Positions 15,319-22,956 of a stretch of 41,619 nt of DNA are shown here, piece by piece. Where the stretch lies: positions 1-41,619 of the forward strand of contig JAPOZM010000118.1 in NCBI GenBank assembly GCA_026706075.1. Direction: 5' to 3'. Both the position numbers and the translations under genes were made by a program. Source of the stretch: Gemmatimonadaceae bacterium. GTDB taxonomy: Bacteria > Latescibacterota > UBA2968 > UBA8231. Below the pieces are notes generated by a model that saw only the letters and a list, made by a program, of their open reading frames with translations, ran no database searches and had not been told where the DNA came from. Positions within the stretch are counted from its first letter, which is position 1, and every line of letters starts with the position of its first letter.

Positions 15319-15969
15319 TTACCCGCCCATTCCGCGCTCGTACCAGGGGGTTCTCTCCTCGACCAACTGGTGATAGCGGGCCACGGCCGCGTCGACGCCC
15401 TCGCTGACGGCCTCGGCCGCCATCTTGGCGGAGCCGGCCTTGGATGTGGCCATCTCGAAGTCTTCGGAGGAAACCGCGGCTCTGGCCGCGCTCAGGTCGG
15501 CGTCGGCGGCGTCGAGGTCGGCGCGCAACTGCTCGATATCACCTTCGGTGCCCTTGCCGGCCGGGGCGGCTTCGAGGCTGGCGCGGACCCCCTGGATGAC
15601 CATGGAGGCGTCGGCGATGGCGGACTCGGCGGCGGCCATGGCGGCGGCCTTGGCGGCCTCGGCCGACGAACGGGCCATGTCGGCCTTGGACTTGGCGTCG
15701 GCGATCTGCGGCACCACCGATTCCCAGTCCTTGAAGAGCATCTTCTCGGCCTCGGCGTCGAAGGCGGTCTTGGCGTCGGCGAAGGCCTTCTGAGCCGCGG
15801 ATAGATCGCTGCCGGCGTACTTCTCGGCCTCGGCGGCTTCGGCCGCGGCGAGGGCCGCCTGGGCGGCGTCCAGATCGGCCTGGGGTGGCTCACCTCCGCA
15901 GCCGACGAGGGCGGCGACGGCGAACAGGCCTGCAACCCGCAGGGTGAGGTATTCTGCTGCCCGCATCAT
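15319..15969 (-). CDS. Alanine-rich coiled-coil lipoprotein
   Basis: A 216-residue outer- or inner-membrane lipoprotein. A signal peptide (LRVAGLFAVAALVGCGG) ends in the lipobox LVGC at residue 24, so Cys24 is lipidated. The mature protein is Ala/Glu/Asp/Lys-rich with continuous heptad character (AQAALAAAEAAEAEKYAG, AKSKADMARSSAEAAKAAAM), expected to form long helices, somewhat like DUF4398/Lpp-type periplasmic spacers. A Trp/Tyr-rich end (ERTPWYERGMGG) closes it. The start is the first of two tandem ATGs, with GGAGG 5 nt upstream. It is preceded by a clear sigma-70 promoter and followed by an intrinsic terminator, so it is a single-gene unit. A structural envelope role is inferred. Confidence 0.85.
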   Translation of the reverse strand: MMRAAEYLTLRVAGLFAVAALVGCGGEPPQADLDAAQAALAAAEAAEAEKYAGSDLSAAQKAFADAKTAFDAEAEKMLFKDWESVVPQIADAKSKADMARSSAEAAKAAAMAAAESAIADASMVIQGVRASLEAAPAGKGTEGDIEQLRADLDAADADLSAARAAVSSEDFEMATSKAGSAKMAAEAVSEGVDAAVARYHQLVEERTPWYERGMGG

Positions 15970-16026
15970 GACATCCTCCAGACCGCGTTCGTTGATGGCG
16001 TGACGGCCGTAACTGACGGCGGGGAA

Positions 16027-16054
16027 ACTACATATCGGTTCTTGCGATTGTCAA
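16027..16054 (-). promoter_or_regulatory. Sigma-70 promoter of the lipoprotein gene
   Basis: On the - strand a perfect -35 TTGACA (16054-16049) is followed after 16 bp by TGTAGT (16032-16027; 4 of 6 to TATAAT). Transcription would start near 16020, giving an untranslated leader of about 50 nt before the ATG at 15969. The region is locally AT-richer than its surroundings. Confidence 0.7.
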
Positions 16055-16074
16055 GCGAAAAGCCCGGAGGCGCG

Positions 16075-16362
16075 CTAGCCCTCGGACCGCGCCGGCGCCA
16101 TCCGTTCCGGGCCTGCCCGCACTTCCCCCGGGGGTGGATCGCCGGGACCGCCCCCCGGACCCGGACGGGGCCCATCCCCCTCCTTCCGCCTCCTCGCCAG
16201 CTCCCTGCGGGCGGCCTCCATGCGGTGTCGAAGCTGCTCTCCGGCGCTGCGGGCGGTCTCCAACCGCGGCTCCAGGGCCCTGCGGTAGCGCAGGTAGTCG
16301 ACCACGACCTGGGCGGCGATGAAGAGACATCCCACGGCGAGCAGGGCCGTTACCCATTCCAT
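16075..16362 (-). CDS. Small membrane-anchored protein of unknown function
   Basis: A 95-residue protein with one N-terminal membrane helix (TALLAVGCLFIAAQVVVDYL, about residues 5-24), then a basic helical segment (RYRRALEPRLETARSAG, EQLRHRMEAARRELARRRK) and a Pro/Gly-rich tail. The topology suggests an inner-membrane anchor with a cytoplasmic coiled coil. I do not recognise a family. It begins with ATG 4 nt after the stop of the zinc-ribbon membrane protein gene, so the two form a pair. The low-complexity tail makes its exact C-terminal extent plausible but weakly supported. Confidence 0.55.
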   Translation of the reverse strand: MEWVTALLAVGCLFIAAQVVVDYLRYRRALEPRLETARSAGEQLRHRMEAARRELARRRKEGDGPRPGPGGGPGDPPPGEVRAGPERMAPARSEG

Positions 16363-16366
16363 CGGC

Positions 16367-16576
16367 TTACCGATCCTCCCACGCGTCGATCACCTCCGGC
16401 TCGTCGCCGTCCCCGTCGTCGTCCTCGTCGTCCTCGAAGATCCAGCCGCAGGAGGGGCACAGAGGGCCCTCCTCCCTGTGTGAGCCGCACTCCGGGCAGC
16501 GCGCCTTCCGTGGAACCAGGTAGTAGGCGATGACCACCAGGATGAGAAGCGCGGCGAAAGCGGCGGAGACCAGCAC
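16367..16576 (-). CDS. Small zinc-ribbon membrane protein
   Basis: A 69-residue protein: one membrane helix (SAAFAALLILVVIAYYLV, about residues 4-21), a CPECGSHREEGPLCPSCG zinc ribbon (two CxxC pairs, about 27-44), then an acidic tail rich in Asp/Glu (DDEDDDGDGDEPEVIDAW). The start is GTG at 16576, the only possible start in this frame, which closes at 16637-16639 upstream; no ribosome-binding site is obvious. It is followed 4 nt later by another small membrane protein. A near-consensus promoter lies about 220 nt upstream. Function is unknown; similar ribbon-plus-helix proteins often accompany envelope or secretion genes. Confidence 0.65.
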   Translation of the reverse strand: MLVSAAFAALLILVVIAYYLVPRKARCPECGSHREEGPLCPSCGWIFEDDEDDDGDGDEPEVIDAWEDR

Positions 16577-16790
16577 GGGTTCGGATTCGACGGGGCGAAG
16601 TCGGCCGCTGTCCGGGGGGAGGCGGTGACGGCAGCGTCACAGGCCGGCGGCACAGAGGTCCGTGGCTCGGTGTCGGGCGGCCCCCCCTGCCCGCCGGACC
16701 GGCGGGTAGCAGGGTACGGCCACACCTCGTCTTGGCTCACGGTGGGACGCGTATGCTCGTGGAAACGGACGGGAAGAACAGGGCGGGGAC
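16577..16790 (-). other. Long non-coding leader (or small RNA) between a strong promoter and the zinc-ribbon gene
   Basis: About 210 nt with no credible coding frame lie between the predicted start of transcription (~16790) and the GTG at 16576. On the - strand it can form a tight CCCGCCGG/CCGGCGGG hairpin (region around 16690-16710) and other GC-rich pairings. It may be a regulatory 5' leader of the two small membrane-protein genes or an independent small RNA. No known RNA family is recognised. Confidence 0.35.
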
Positions 16791-16796
16791 GAGCCA

Positions 16797-16826
16797 ATTA
16801 TACCCCCGCTTCCGCGGAAGCGTCAA
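16797..16826 (-). promoter_or_regulatory. Near-consensus sigma-70 promoter with palindromic spacer
   Basis: On the - strand TTGACG (16826-16821) is separated by 18 bp from a perfect TATAAT (16802-16797). The spacer contains the perfect 14-bp palindrome GCTTCCGCGGAAGC (16808-16821), a likely operator for a dimeric regulator. It reads toward the zinc-ribbon and small membrane protein genes. It is the best promoter match I found in the window. Confidence 0.75.
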
Positions 16827-16852
16827 GCGGGAATGCCGCTTCCCTTGCCGGA

Positions 16853-17704
16853 TCAGGAGTCCCGTCGCCGGCTCGCCCTGCGGATCTCCCGGCGCCGGCG
16901 CCAGCGACCGGGCCTGAGGCGCTTGCTGCGGCCCAGGGGCACCAGGATCGCTCCCTCCCGCGCCAGCTCCTCGAGGACGCCGTTGAGTCGGTCGGGATGG
17001 TTCGTGGCGATCCCCTGAACCCCCATCTGGACCACGTCCCGAAGGACGACCTCCTCGTCGACGGTCCAGGCCCAGACCGTGAGTCCGCGCTTGCGCACCT
17101 CTTCGTAGAAGGCCGGGGTCAGGGTCGTGTGCCAGATGTTGAGGATGTTGGCACCCAGGGAAAGGACCTCGCGGACCATGCGCCGGGCCCGCATCCGCGA
17201 GGGGGAGGTGGGCAGGTTGCCCACCAGCAGGGCCGTCGGTGCAGCCCCATCGATCGCCTTCACCCGACGCACGGTCTCGGAGGAGAAGGACTGGATGACG
17301 ACCTGGTCGGCCACGACGAGGTCGTCCACGACGCGCAGGACCGCCTCCGCCAGGTGGTCGGCCTTGATCTCGATCACCGCCAGGGCCCGGCGCCGAAGCA
17401 GGTCGAGGGCCTCGGCCAGGGTGGGCACCTTCTCGCCGGCGAAGGCGCGGCCGAACCAGCCGCCGGCATCGGCTTCGCGGACCTGCGCCAGCGTCAGCTC
17501 GTGCACCGGCCCCTCGCGGTCCGTGGTGCGGTCAAGCAGCGGGTCGTGGAGGACGACGAGGGAGCCGTCGCGAGTGGAGCGCACATCGAGCTCCACGGCG
17601 TCGACGCCGATCTCGATGGCACGCTCGAAGGCCGTCAGGGTGTTCTCCGGCGCCAGACCGGCTCCGGAGGCCCCGCGGTGGGCGATGCGCACCGGATGGA
17701 TCAC
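16853..17704 (-). CDS. Glycerophosphodiester phosphodiesterase
   Basis: A 283-residue GDPD-family enzyme that hydrolyses glycerophosphodiesters to glycerol-3-phosphate and an alcohol. Active-site segments: RIAHRGASGAGLAPENTLTA (catalytic HR and ENT), VDAVELDVRSTRDG (ExD metal ligands), VVLHDPLLDRTT (second catalytic His) and AVIEIKAD (metal Glu and Lys). The C-terminal barrel strands include LTVWAWTVDEE and GVQGIATNHPD. The tail is very Arg-rich. There is no signal peptide, so it is cytoplasmic. The start is GTG at 17704, with GAGG 4 nt upstream; an ATG at 17758 would overlap the upstream gene by 32 nt and add non-family sequence. It follows the phosphoglycerate mutase gene by 22 nt. Confidence 0.9.
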   Translation of the reverse strand: MIHPVRIAHRGASGAGLAPENTLTAFERAIEIGVDAVELDVRSTRDGSLVVLHDPLLDRTTDREGPVHELTLAQVREADAGGWFGRAFAGEKVPTLAEALDLLRRRALAVIEIKADHLAEAVLRVVDDLVVADQVVIQSFSSETVRRVKAIDGAAPTALLVGNLPTSPSRMRARRMVREVLSLGANILNIWHTTLTPAFYEEVRKRGLTVWAWTVDEEVVLRDVVQMGVQGIATNHPDRLNGVLEELAREGAILVPLGRSKRLRPGRWRRRREIRRASRRRDS

Positions 17705-17726
17705 CCGACCTCGATGGCGGCGGCGC

Positions 17727-18941
17727 TCAGGCGCCGAACTTGGCCAGGCGCCCGGCATGGGCCAGGGCGAGGGCCATGAGTTCCGTGGTGGCGATGCGGC
17801 CGAGACTGCCGCCGGCGCAGCCGCGCTCGGTCATGCGCGTCCCGGCGACGGGAAAGCCGGCCTCGCCGAGGATCAGCACCGGCACGGGGTGCCAGCTGTG
17901 GCCGCCCATCCGTGACGGCGTCGAGTGGTCGCCGGTGACCACGAGGACCTCGGGCTTCAGATCGAGGAGGCGGGGCAGATGTCCGTCCATCTCCTCCAGG
18001 AGGGACACCTTGCGGTCGAAGTCGCCGTCCTCCCCGGCGCTGTCCGTCGGCTTGAAGTGGACGTACCAGAAGTCCTCGGGGCCCGCCTGCCAGCGCGCCT
18101 CCAGCAGGTCGAGCTGGGCGTCGATGCGGGCATCGCAGCCGGGGGTGTCCATGCCGACGGCGCGGGCGATGCCCCGGTACATGGGATACCCGGCGAGACC
18201 CACCGGGTCGAGGCCGTAGACATCCTGCATGGAGGGCAGCTCCGGGTAGCTTCCGAAGCCCCGGATCAGCACCATGTTCGCCGGGCTCTCACCGGCCAGG
18301 AGCTCTCCGGCACGGGCGACGAAGGACTCCGCCACGGCCGCCATGCGCCGGTCATCGGCGGACTCCGCCCGCAGCGGCAGCGGGGGTCTCCCGGTCACCT
18401 GGGGGTCCGAGTCGCCGACCCCGTCGGACAGCCCTTCCCCGCGGAAGCGGACCGCGGCCCGGTACTCCATCTCCGGCGCCACGGTCACCTCGACGCCGGG
18501 GATGTCGACATCGGCGAGCAGACCGCACAGCCGCCGGCAGGTCTCGGTCGGGATCCGCCCCGCCCGCCGGTCGCTGACCCGGCCGTCGCCGTCGACGGTG
18601 CAGAAGTTCAGCCGCGCCGCCACGTCTCCCGGCCTGAAGTCGAGGCCGAGACCGAGGCAGGAGAGGGCTCCGCGGCCGATTCTCCGAAGCCACGGGTCGT
18701 AGCCGAAGAGGGCCAGGTGCGCCGGGCCGCTGCCCGGGGTGAACCCGGGCCCGAGGGGGGAGTGGAGGCCGCAACTGGAGCGGCCGCACAGACGGTCGAG
18801 GTTGGGGAGCGCCGCGGTCTCCAGCTCGCTGAGGCCGGTCGCGGGGTGAGGCAGGCCCCCGAGGCCGTCGATGACGAGGAGGAGGATTCGGGCCCCGGAA
18901 CCGGTGACGAAGAGCTCCCGGGTGAGGTCGGAGCTGATCAC
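17727..18941 (-). CDS. apgM: Cofactor-independent phosphoglycerate mutase, archaeal type (ApgM)
   Basis: A 404-residue member of the alkaline-phosphatase superfamily that interconverts 3- and 2-phosphoglycerate. Landmarks: ILLLVIDGLGGLPHP (first metal Asp), HSPLGPGFTPGSGPAHLALF (nucleophile region), LNFCTVDGDGRVSDRRAGR, the typical ApgM segment, and the C-terminal metal residues in VVTGDHSTPSRMGGHSWHPVP. In bacteria this archaeal-type enzyme is found in several thermophilic and candidate-phylum lineages. The start is GTG at 18941, with GAGG 5 nt before it, overlapping the recJ stop by 4 nt (GTGA), so translation is likely coupled to recJ. The GDPD gene follows 22 nt later. Confidence 0.88.
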   Translation of the reverse strand: MISSDLTRELFVTGSGARILLLVIDGLGGLPHPATGLSELETAALPNLDRLCGRSSCGLHSPLGPGFTPGSGPAHLALFGYDPWLRRIGRGALSCLGLGLDFRPGDVAARLNFCTVDGDGRVSDRRAGRIPTETCRRLCGLLADVDIPGVEVTVAPEMEYRAAVRFRGEGLSDGVGDSDPQVTGRPPLPLRAESADDRRMAAVAESFVARAGELLAGESPANMVLIRGFGSYPELPSMQDVYGLDPVGLAGYPMYRGIARAVGMDTPGCDARIDAQLDLLEARWQAGPEDFWYVHFKPTDSAGEDGDFDRKVSLLEEMDGHLPRLLDLKPEVLVVTGDHSTPSRMGGHSWHPVPVLILGEAGFPVAGTRMTERGCAGGSLGRIATTELMALALAHAGRLAKFGA

Positions 18942-20674
18942 GGCACCTCGGCATCGAGGACGGCAGAGGAAACGCTCCCGGCCGGCGCCGGGCCAGACTC
19001 GCATCCGGGTGAGGGGTCCATGTCGCGGATCACCATCTGCACCGTGCCCATGCCGTTGAAGGTGTCCTCGGACAGCTCGTAGGCCACGTCGAGGCGCTGG
19101 CCGGTTTCCAGGTCGCGGGCCAGGGCCCCCTGGTGCCACCACACGCCCGGACGCACACCGCCGGCCTGGAAGGCCACCTTGAGATGCTCCCCCTCCTTGC
19201 CGACCCGGGTCCGGCTGACCAGCTCGAGACCGCGCGTCAGGAACAGGGGCATTCGGTTCTCCTGGCCGAAGGGCTCGAGCCGGCGCTGGACCTCGACCGT
19301 GCGCATGTCGATGTCCCCCGGCTGCAGCTCGAGATCGATCTCGAGGTGGGCCTCGAGATGTTCCGGTGTCAGCTCGGTGCCGGCGTGGTCGATGAGACTC
19401 GCCCGGAACTCCTCGAAGGCCTCGGCGGGCAGGGAGAACCCGGCGGCGCCGGCGTGGCCGCCGTACCTGGTGAGGAACCGGGAGCAGTGGCGGAGGCCGT
19501 CGTTCATGTCGTATCCCGGTATGCTGCGCGCCGATCCGACGTAGCTCCCGTCGCGCTGGACGTCGGTGAGGACCACGGCGGGCCTCCAGAAGGTCTCCGA
19601 CAGGTCGCTGGCGATCAGTCCGATGACGCCCAGGTCCCATTCCTCGCCGAGGACGCACAACAGGCGCTCGCGCTCCAGCTGGTCCTCCGAGACCAGCGAC
19701 CGGGCCTCGCGGACGCCCTCCCGCTGCAGCTGCTGGCGCCGGAGGTTCAGCTCGTTGAGCCGGCCCGCCAGGAGGCGGCCCTCCTCGTGGTCCCGCGTGC
19801 GCAGCAGATCGAGGGCCAGGTCGGGCTTCTCCAGACGGCCGGCGACGTTCAGACGGGGTCCCAGGTAGAAGGCCACGGCCGTGCTGTCGACCCGCCCCCG
19901 GGGGCAGCGGGCGGCGATGCGCAGCTCCTGCAGGCCAGGCCGGGCGCTGCGCTCGACGGCCTTGAGTCCGTGGCGCACGAGGATCCGGTTCTCGTCGAGG
20001 AGGGGAACCATGTCGGCCACCGTCCCGAGGGCGACGAGGTCGAGCAGATCGTTCAGGTAACGGCGACGCTCCCCGGACTCGAGGAGGGACTCGCTCAATC
20101 GCTGCACGACCTTGAAGGTCACGCCCACCCCGGCCAGGCCCTTGAAGGGGTAGTCGCAGTCCAGCCGGTTGGGATTGATGATGCTGTGCGCCGGCGGCAG
20201 CTCCTCGTTCTGCCGGTGGTGGTCGATGACGACCACGTCGAGACCTTCGTCGCGGGCCAGTTCGAGGGCCTCGCCGGCGGAGATGCCGTTGTCCACCGTC
20301 ACCATGAGGTCGGCGCCGAGATCGAGGGCCTTGCGCACGCCGGGCGGTTTGAGGCCGTAGCCGTCGGTGCGGCGGTCGGGGAGCAGGGCGTGGCCCCGCG
20401 CCTTCACGTGCTCGAGGAAGTCGAGGAGCAGGGCGGTGCTGCTGACCCCGTCGACGTCGTAGTCCCCGTAGACGACGATGGTCTCGTCCTGGCGCACGGC
20501 GCGCTCGATGCGCTGGGCGCCGCGGTCGAGGTCGGTGAGCAGCTCGGGCCGGTGCAGCCCTTCGGGGCCTGTGTCTAGCTCGTCGAGGCCCAGTCGGCGG
20601 CCCGAGAGGAGGGCGTCGAGCAGATCGCCGTATTCCCCCTCGTGGGCCAGGTGCCACACCGGGTAGGTACGCAA
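18938..20674 (-). CDS. recJ: Single-stranded-DNA-specific exonuclease RecJ
   Basis: A 578-residue 5'-3' ssDNA exonuclease of the DHH superfamily, used in recombination and mismatch/base-excision repair. Motifs: VVYGDYDVDGVSSTALLL (motif I), MVTVDNGISAG (II), VVVIDHHRQNEE (III, DHH), SIINPNR, VALGTVADMVPL (IV), then the DHHA1 glycine motif YGGHAGAAGFSL. The C-terminal OB-like part includes FGQENRMPLFL. Length equals E. coli RecJ. The start is probably TTG at 20674 (LRTYPVWHL), preceded by a weak AGAAG; no ATG or GTG fits the family N-terminus, although the frame is open far upstream over rsmB. It heads a - strand operon with apgM and the GDPD gene and is divergent from rsmB. Confidence 0.93.
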   Translation of the reverse strand: MRTYPVWHLAHEGEYGDLLDALLSGRRLGLDELDTGPEGLHRPELLTDLDRGAQRIERAVRQDETIVVYGDYDVDGVSSTALLLDFLEHVKARGHALLPDRRTDGYGLKPPGVRKALDLGADLMVTVDNGISAGEALELARDEGLDVVVIDHHRQNEELPPAHSIINPNRLDCDYPFKGLAGVGVTFKVVQRLSESLLESGERRRYLNDLLDLVALGTVADMVPLLDENRILVRHGLKAVERSARPGLQELRIAARCPRGRVDSTAVAFYLGPRLNVAGRLEKPDLALDLLRTRDHEEGRLLAGRLNELNLRRQQLQREGVREARSLVSEDQLERERLLCVLGEEWDLGVIGLIASDLSETFWRPAVVLTDVQRDGSYVGSARSIPGYDMNDGLRHCSRFLTRYGGHAGAAGFSLPAEAFEEFRASLIDHAGTELTPEHLEAHLEIDLELQPGDIDMRTVEVQRRLEPFGQENRMPLFLTRGLELVSRTRVGKEGEHLKVAFQAGGVRPGVWWHQGALARDLETGQRLDVAYELSEDTFNGMGTVQMVIRDMDPSPGCESGPAPAGSVSSAVLDAEVP

Positions 20675-20860
20675 GATGACTTCTGACGCAGGCGGTGGAG
20701 GAGGGGCCCCGACCGTGCCGGCACGAGACCCTCCTGGGGGGGGAGAGTCGCCGAATATAGCCGAGGACCCCGCATGGTCAAGGTGTCCCCTGCGGCCCTC
20801 GGCGCCTTTGCCTCGTCCCCGCCGGGCTCTACCTTTGGCCGGGGTGACGGCCCTGTGGAG
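20675..20860. promoter_or_regulatory. Divergent promoter region between recJ and rsmB
   Basis: This 186-bp gap has an AT-rich spot, GAATATAG (20753-20760), which reads TATATT on the - strand about 80 nt before recJ. It also holds a perfect 12-bp palindrome CGTGCCGGCACG (20714-20725) that could be an operator. No convincing -35 boxes are visible. Confidence 0.3.
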
Positions 20861-22204
20861 ATGACGAGGACGGACCCGGTCCGCACCGAGGCGGTGCGCC
20901 TTCTGGAGGAGGTCGAGTCGGGCGCCGGGCTCGCACCCCTCCTCGAGGGCCTGGAGAGCCGCTTCGACGGCCGCGACCGGCGCTTCGTCCGCCAGTTGAC
21001 CTCCGGGGTCCTCCAGTGGCGAGGCCGCCTCGACTGGATCCTGGCGTCGTTCTCCAGCCGTCCCCTCGACTCGTTGACCCCCCGCGTCCTCCACATCCTG
21101 CGCCTTGGCGCCTATCAGTTGCTCTGGCTCGATCGCGTACCTCCGAGCGCCGCCGTCCATACCGCCGTCGATCTGGCCCGGCGCCCCGGCCACGCCGGGG
21201 CCGCCGGCTTCGTGAACGCCGTCCTCCGGCGCGTCTCGGCGGAGGGCGCCCGCGTGTCCTACCCGCACCGCGACGGGGATCCGGAGGGCTACCTGTCCGT
21301 CTATCACTCGCACCCGCAGTGGCTCGTCAGCCGCTGGCTCCACCGCTGGGGGCCGGCGCGCACCGAGGCCTTGCTGCGGGCCAACAACGAGCCGCCGACG
21401 CTCTTCGTGCGCCCCGATCCGCGGTTCGGAAACGCCAGGCGGCTCGTCGAGTCCCTCCCGGAGAGCCTCGGCCCCGTGCTCGTGGACGCCCGGCCGGAGG
21501 CCTGCCGGATCGAACGGCCCGAGGGTTTCTTCGACTCCCACGCTTTTCGTCAGGGTCGGTGCTTCGTGCAGGACCTCAACGCCGGACTGGCCGTCGAGTT
21601 GCTGGCCCCGAGACCGGGGGACCGAGTCCTCGACGCCTGTGCCGCCCCGGGCGGCAAGTCGGTGCAGCTCGCCCTCGCCGCGGGGCAGGTGCGAGTAGCG
21701 GCGGGAGACCTGTCTCGGGCCCGCCTGCGGCGTCTGCGGGAGAACAGGGACCGCATGCGTCTGAAGGGGATCCATCTGTTTGCGGGGGACGCCTCGGCGG
21801 GACCCCACCCGCCGGGCGCCTTCGATCGCGTCCTGGTGGACGCGCCCTGCAGCGGCACCGGCGTCCTGCGTCGGCGGCCCGAGGCGCGCTGGCGGAAGTC
21901 GGAGTCCGACCTGGCGCAGCAGTCGCAGCGGCAGTCGGCCATCCTCGGGGCCGCCTTCGAGGCCCTGAGGCCCGGGGGTCGGCTCGTCTACAGCACCTGC
22001 TCCCTCGAGGACGAGGAGAACGACACCGTCGTCGACGGCCTGCTGGCCCGCAGGTCGGACGCCCGCCTGGAGCCGGCTTCGCGGCGGTTCCCCGGCGTCG
22101 CCTGGGCGGCGCGCACGATCCAGACGCTGCCCGGCCGGGAAGCCGGGGACGGCGCCTACGCCGCCCTGATCCATAAGCTGCACCGCCGCGGAAGGGAACC
22201 GTGA
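20861..22204 (+). CDS. rsmB: 16S rRNA (cytosine-967-C5)-methyltransferase RsmB
   Basis: A 447-residue SAM-dependent rRNA methyltransferase. Residues ~1-140 form a NusB-like RNA-binding domain (RRFVRQLTSGVLQWRGRLDW, LRLGAYQLLWLDRVPPSAAV, AGFVNAVLRR). The catalytic domain has VLDACAAPGGKSVQLAL (SAM motif I), the motif IV cysteine in DAPCSGTGVLRRRPEARWR, and the nucleophile cysteine of motif VI in YSTCSLEDEEND. The ATG at 20861 gives the normal N-terminus; a GTG at 20855 with GGGGTGA upstream is an equally possible start, and the ATG at 20774 is too far out. The last 4 nt (GTGA) overlap the start of the PASTA gene. The rsmB-PASTA-rpe order recurs in several phyla. Confidence 0.93.
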   Translation: MTRTDPVRTEAVRLLEEVESGAGLAPLLEGLESRFDGRDRRFVRQLTSGVLQWRGRLDWILASFSSRPLDSLTPRVLHILRLGAYQLLWLDRVPPSAAVHTAVDLARRPGHAGAAGFVNAVLRRVSAEGARVSYPHRDGDPEGYLSVYHSHPQWLVSRWLHRWGPARTEALLRANNEPPTLFVRPDPRFGNARRLVESLPESLGPVLVDARPEACRIERPEGFFDSHAFRQGRCFVQDLNAGLAVELLAPRPGDRVLDACAAPGGKSVQLALAAGQVRVAAGDLSRARLRRLRENRDRMRLKGIHLFAGDASAGPHPPGAFDRVLVDAPCSGTGVLRRRPEARWRKSESDLAQQSQRQSAILGAAFEALRPGGRLVYSTCSLEDEENDTVVDGLLARRSDARLEPASRRFPGVAWAARTIQTLPGREAGDGAYAALIHKLHRRGREP

Positions 22205-22956
22205 ATCGGCTCCTGCGCACCCTGTTGACGAGCGCGCTGGCGGCCGGCAGCACCGGCCTCCTGTTCCTGGCGGCCCTCGACAAGCTGATCATGCCCGCCA
22301 TCGTCCAGGTGCCGATGGTCACGGTGCCCGACCTGCGCGGCGGCACGGCGGAGGCGGCACGGGAGCGGGTGGCCGGAGAGGGCCTGCGCCTGGCCCTCCG
22401 CGACAGCGTGTTCTCGGAATCGGCGCCCATCGGCCACATCGTCGACCAGGCGCCGGGGACCGGAGAGGAGATCAAGCGCGCGCGGCGGGTCTTCGTCGAC
22501 GTCAGCCGGGGTCCGCGGCTCTACCCGGTGCCGGAGGTGACGGGCGGCAGCGAGCGCGAGGCGGGCCTCAAGATCCAGGGAGGCCAGCTCCGGCGGGGCA
22601 CCGTCGAGTACGCCTCCTCCACCTCCTTTCCCTCGGGCGTGGTCATTCGGCAGCGCCCCGCGTCCGGTGAGCGGGTCGAACGCGGGTCCACGGTGCATCT
22701 CGTGGTGAGCAGCGGCTCTCCTTCCGCCCTGAAGCGGGTCCCCGATGTCGTGGGTCTGCCGATCGACGTCGTGGCCGACAGCCTTCGCAAGTACGAGATG
22801 ACTCTCGGCGCCATCCGGCGGCGGACGGTGGACGGAGCGCCCGGAAGGGTGCTGTCCCAGACACCCGAGGCGGGCGCCCGCGCCCCCCGCCGCACGGCGG
22901 TCGAAGTGGTCATCAGTGCGCCGCCGGCCGCCAACGCCGGAGAGGATCCTCGATGA
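22201..22956 (+). CDS. Membrane-anchored protein with three PASTA domains
   Basis: A 251-residue protein starting with GTG inside the rsmB stop. One N-terminal membrane helix (about residues 7-33, SALAAGSTGLLFLAAL) is followed by three PASTA repeats: about 37-103 (VPMVTVPDLRGGTAEAA ... VFVDVSRG), 107-168 (YPVPEVTGGSEREAG ... VHLVVSSG) and 174-241 (KRVPDVVGLPIDVVADSL ... VEVVISAPP). PASTA domains bind muropeptides or lipid II in PknB-type kinases and PBPs, but no kinase or transpeptidase domain is present, so this is a free-standing envelope sensor or scaffold. It overlaps rpe by 4 nt (ATGA). Confidence 0.88.
   Translation: MNRLLRTLLTSALAAGSTGLLFLAALDKLIMPAIVQVPMVTVPDLRGGTAEAARERVAGEGLRLALRDSVFSESAPIGHIVDQAPGTGEEIKRARRVFVDVSRGPRLYPVPEVTGGSEREAGLKIQGGQLRRGTVEYASSTSFPSGVVIRQRPASGERVERGSTVHLVVSSGSPSALKRVPDVVGLPIDVVADSLRKYEMTLGAIRRRTVDGAPGRVLSQTPEAGARAPRRTAVEVVISAPPAANAGEDPR

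Noticed and set aside
16583..16594. GGATTCGACGGG on the + strand, identical to the conserved 5' segment of tmRNA
   Set aside because: No matching 3' half (GGTTCGANTCCC...CCA), no G-rich 5' acceptor strand, and no tag-peptide frame nearby; the match overlaps the zinc-ribbon gene leader on the other strand. Probably chance.
18942..20657. Extension of the phosphoglycerate mutase frame upstream over recJ
   Set aside because: It is the out-of-frame shadow of recJ; a GTG with a ribosome-binding site at 18941 matches the family start.
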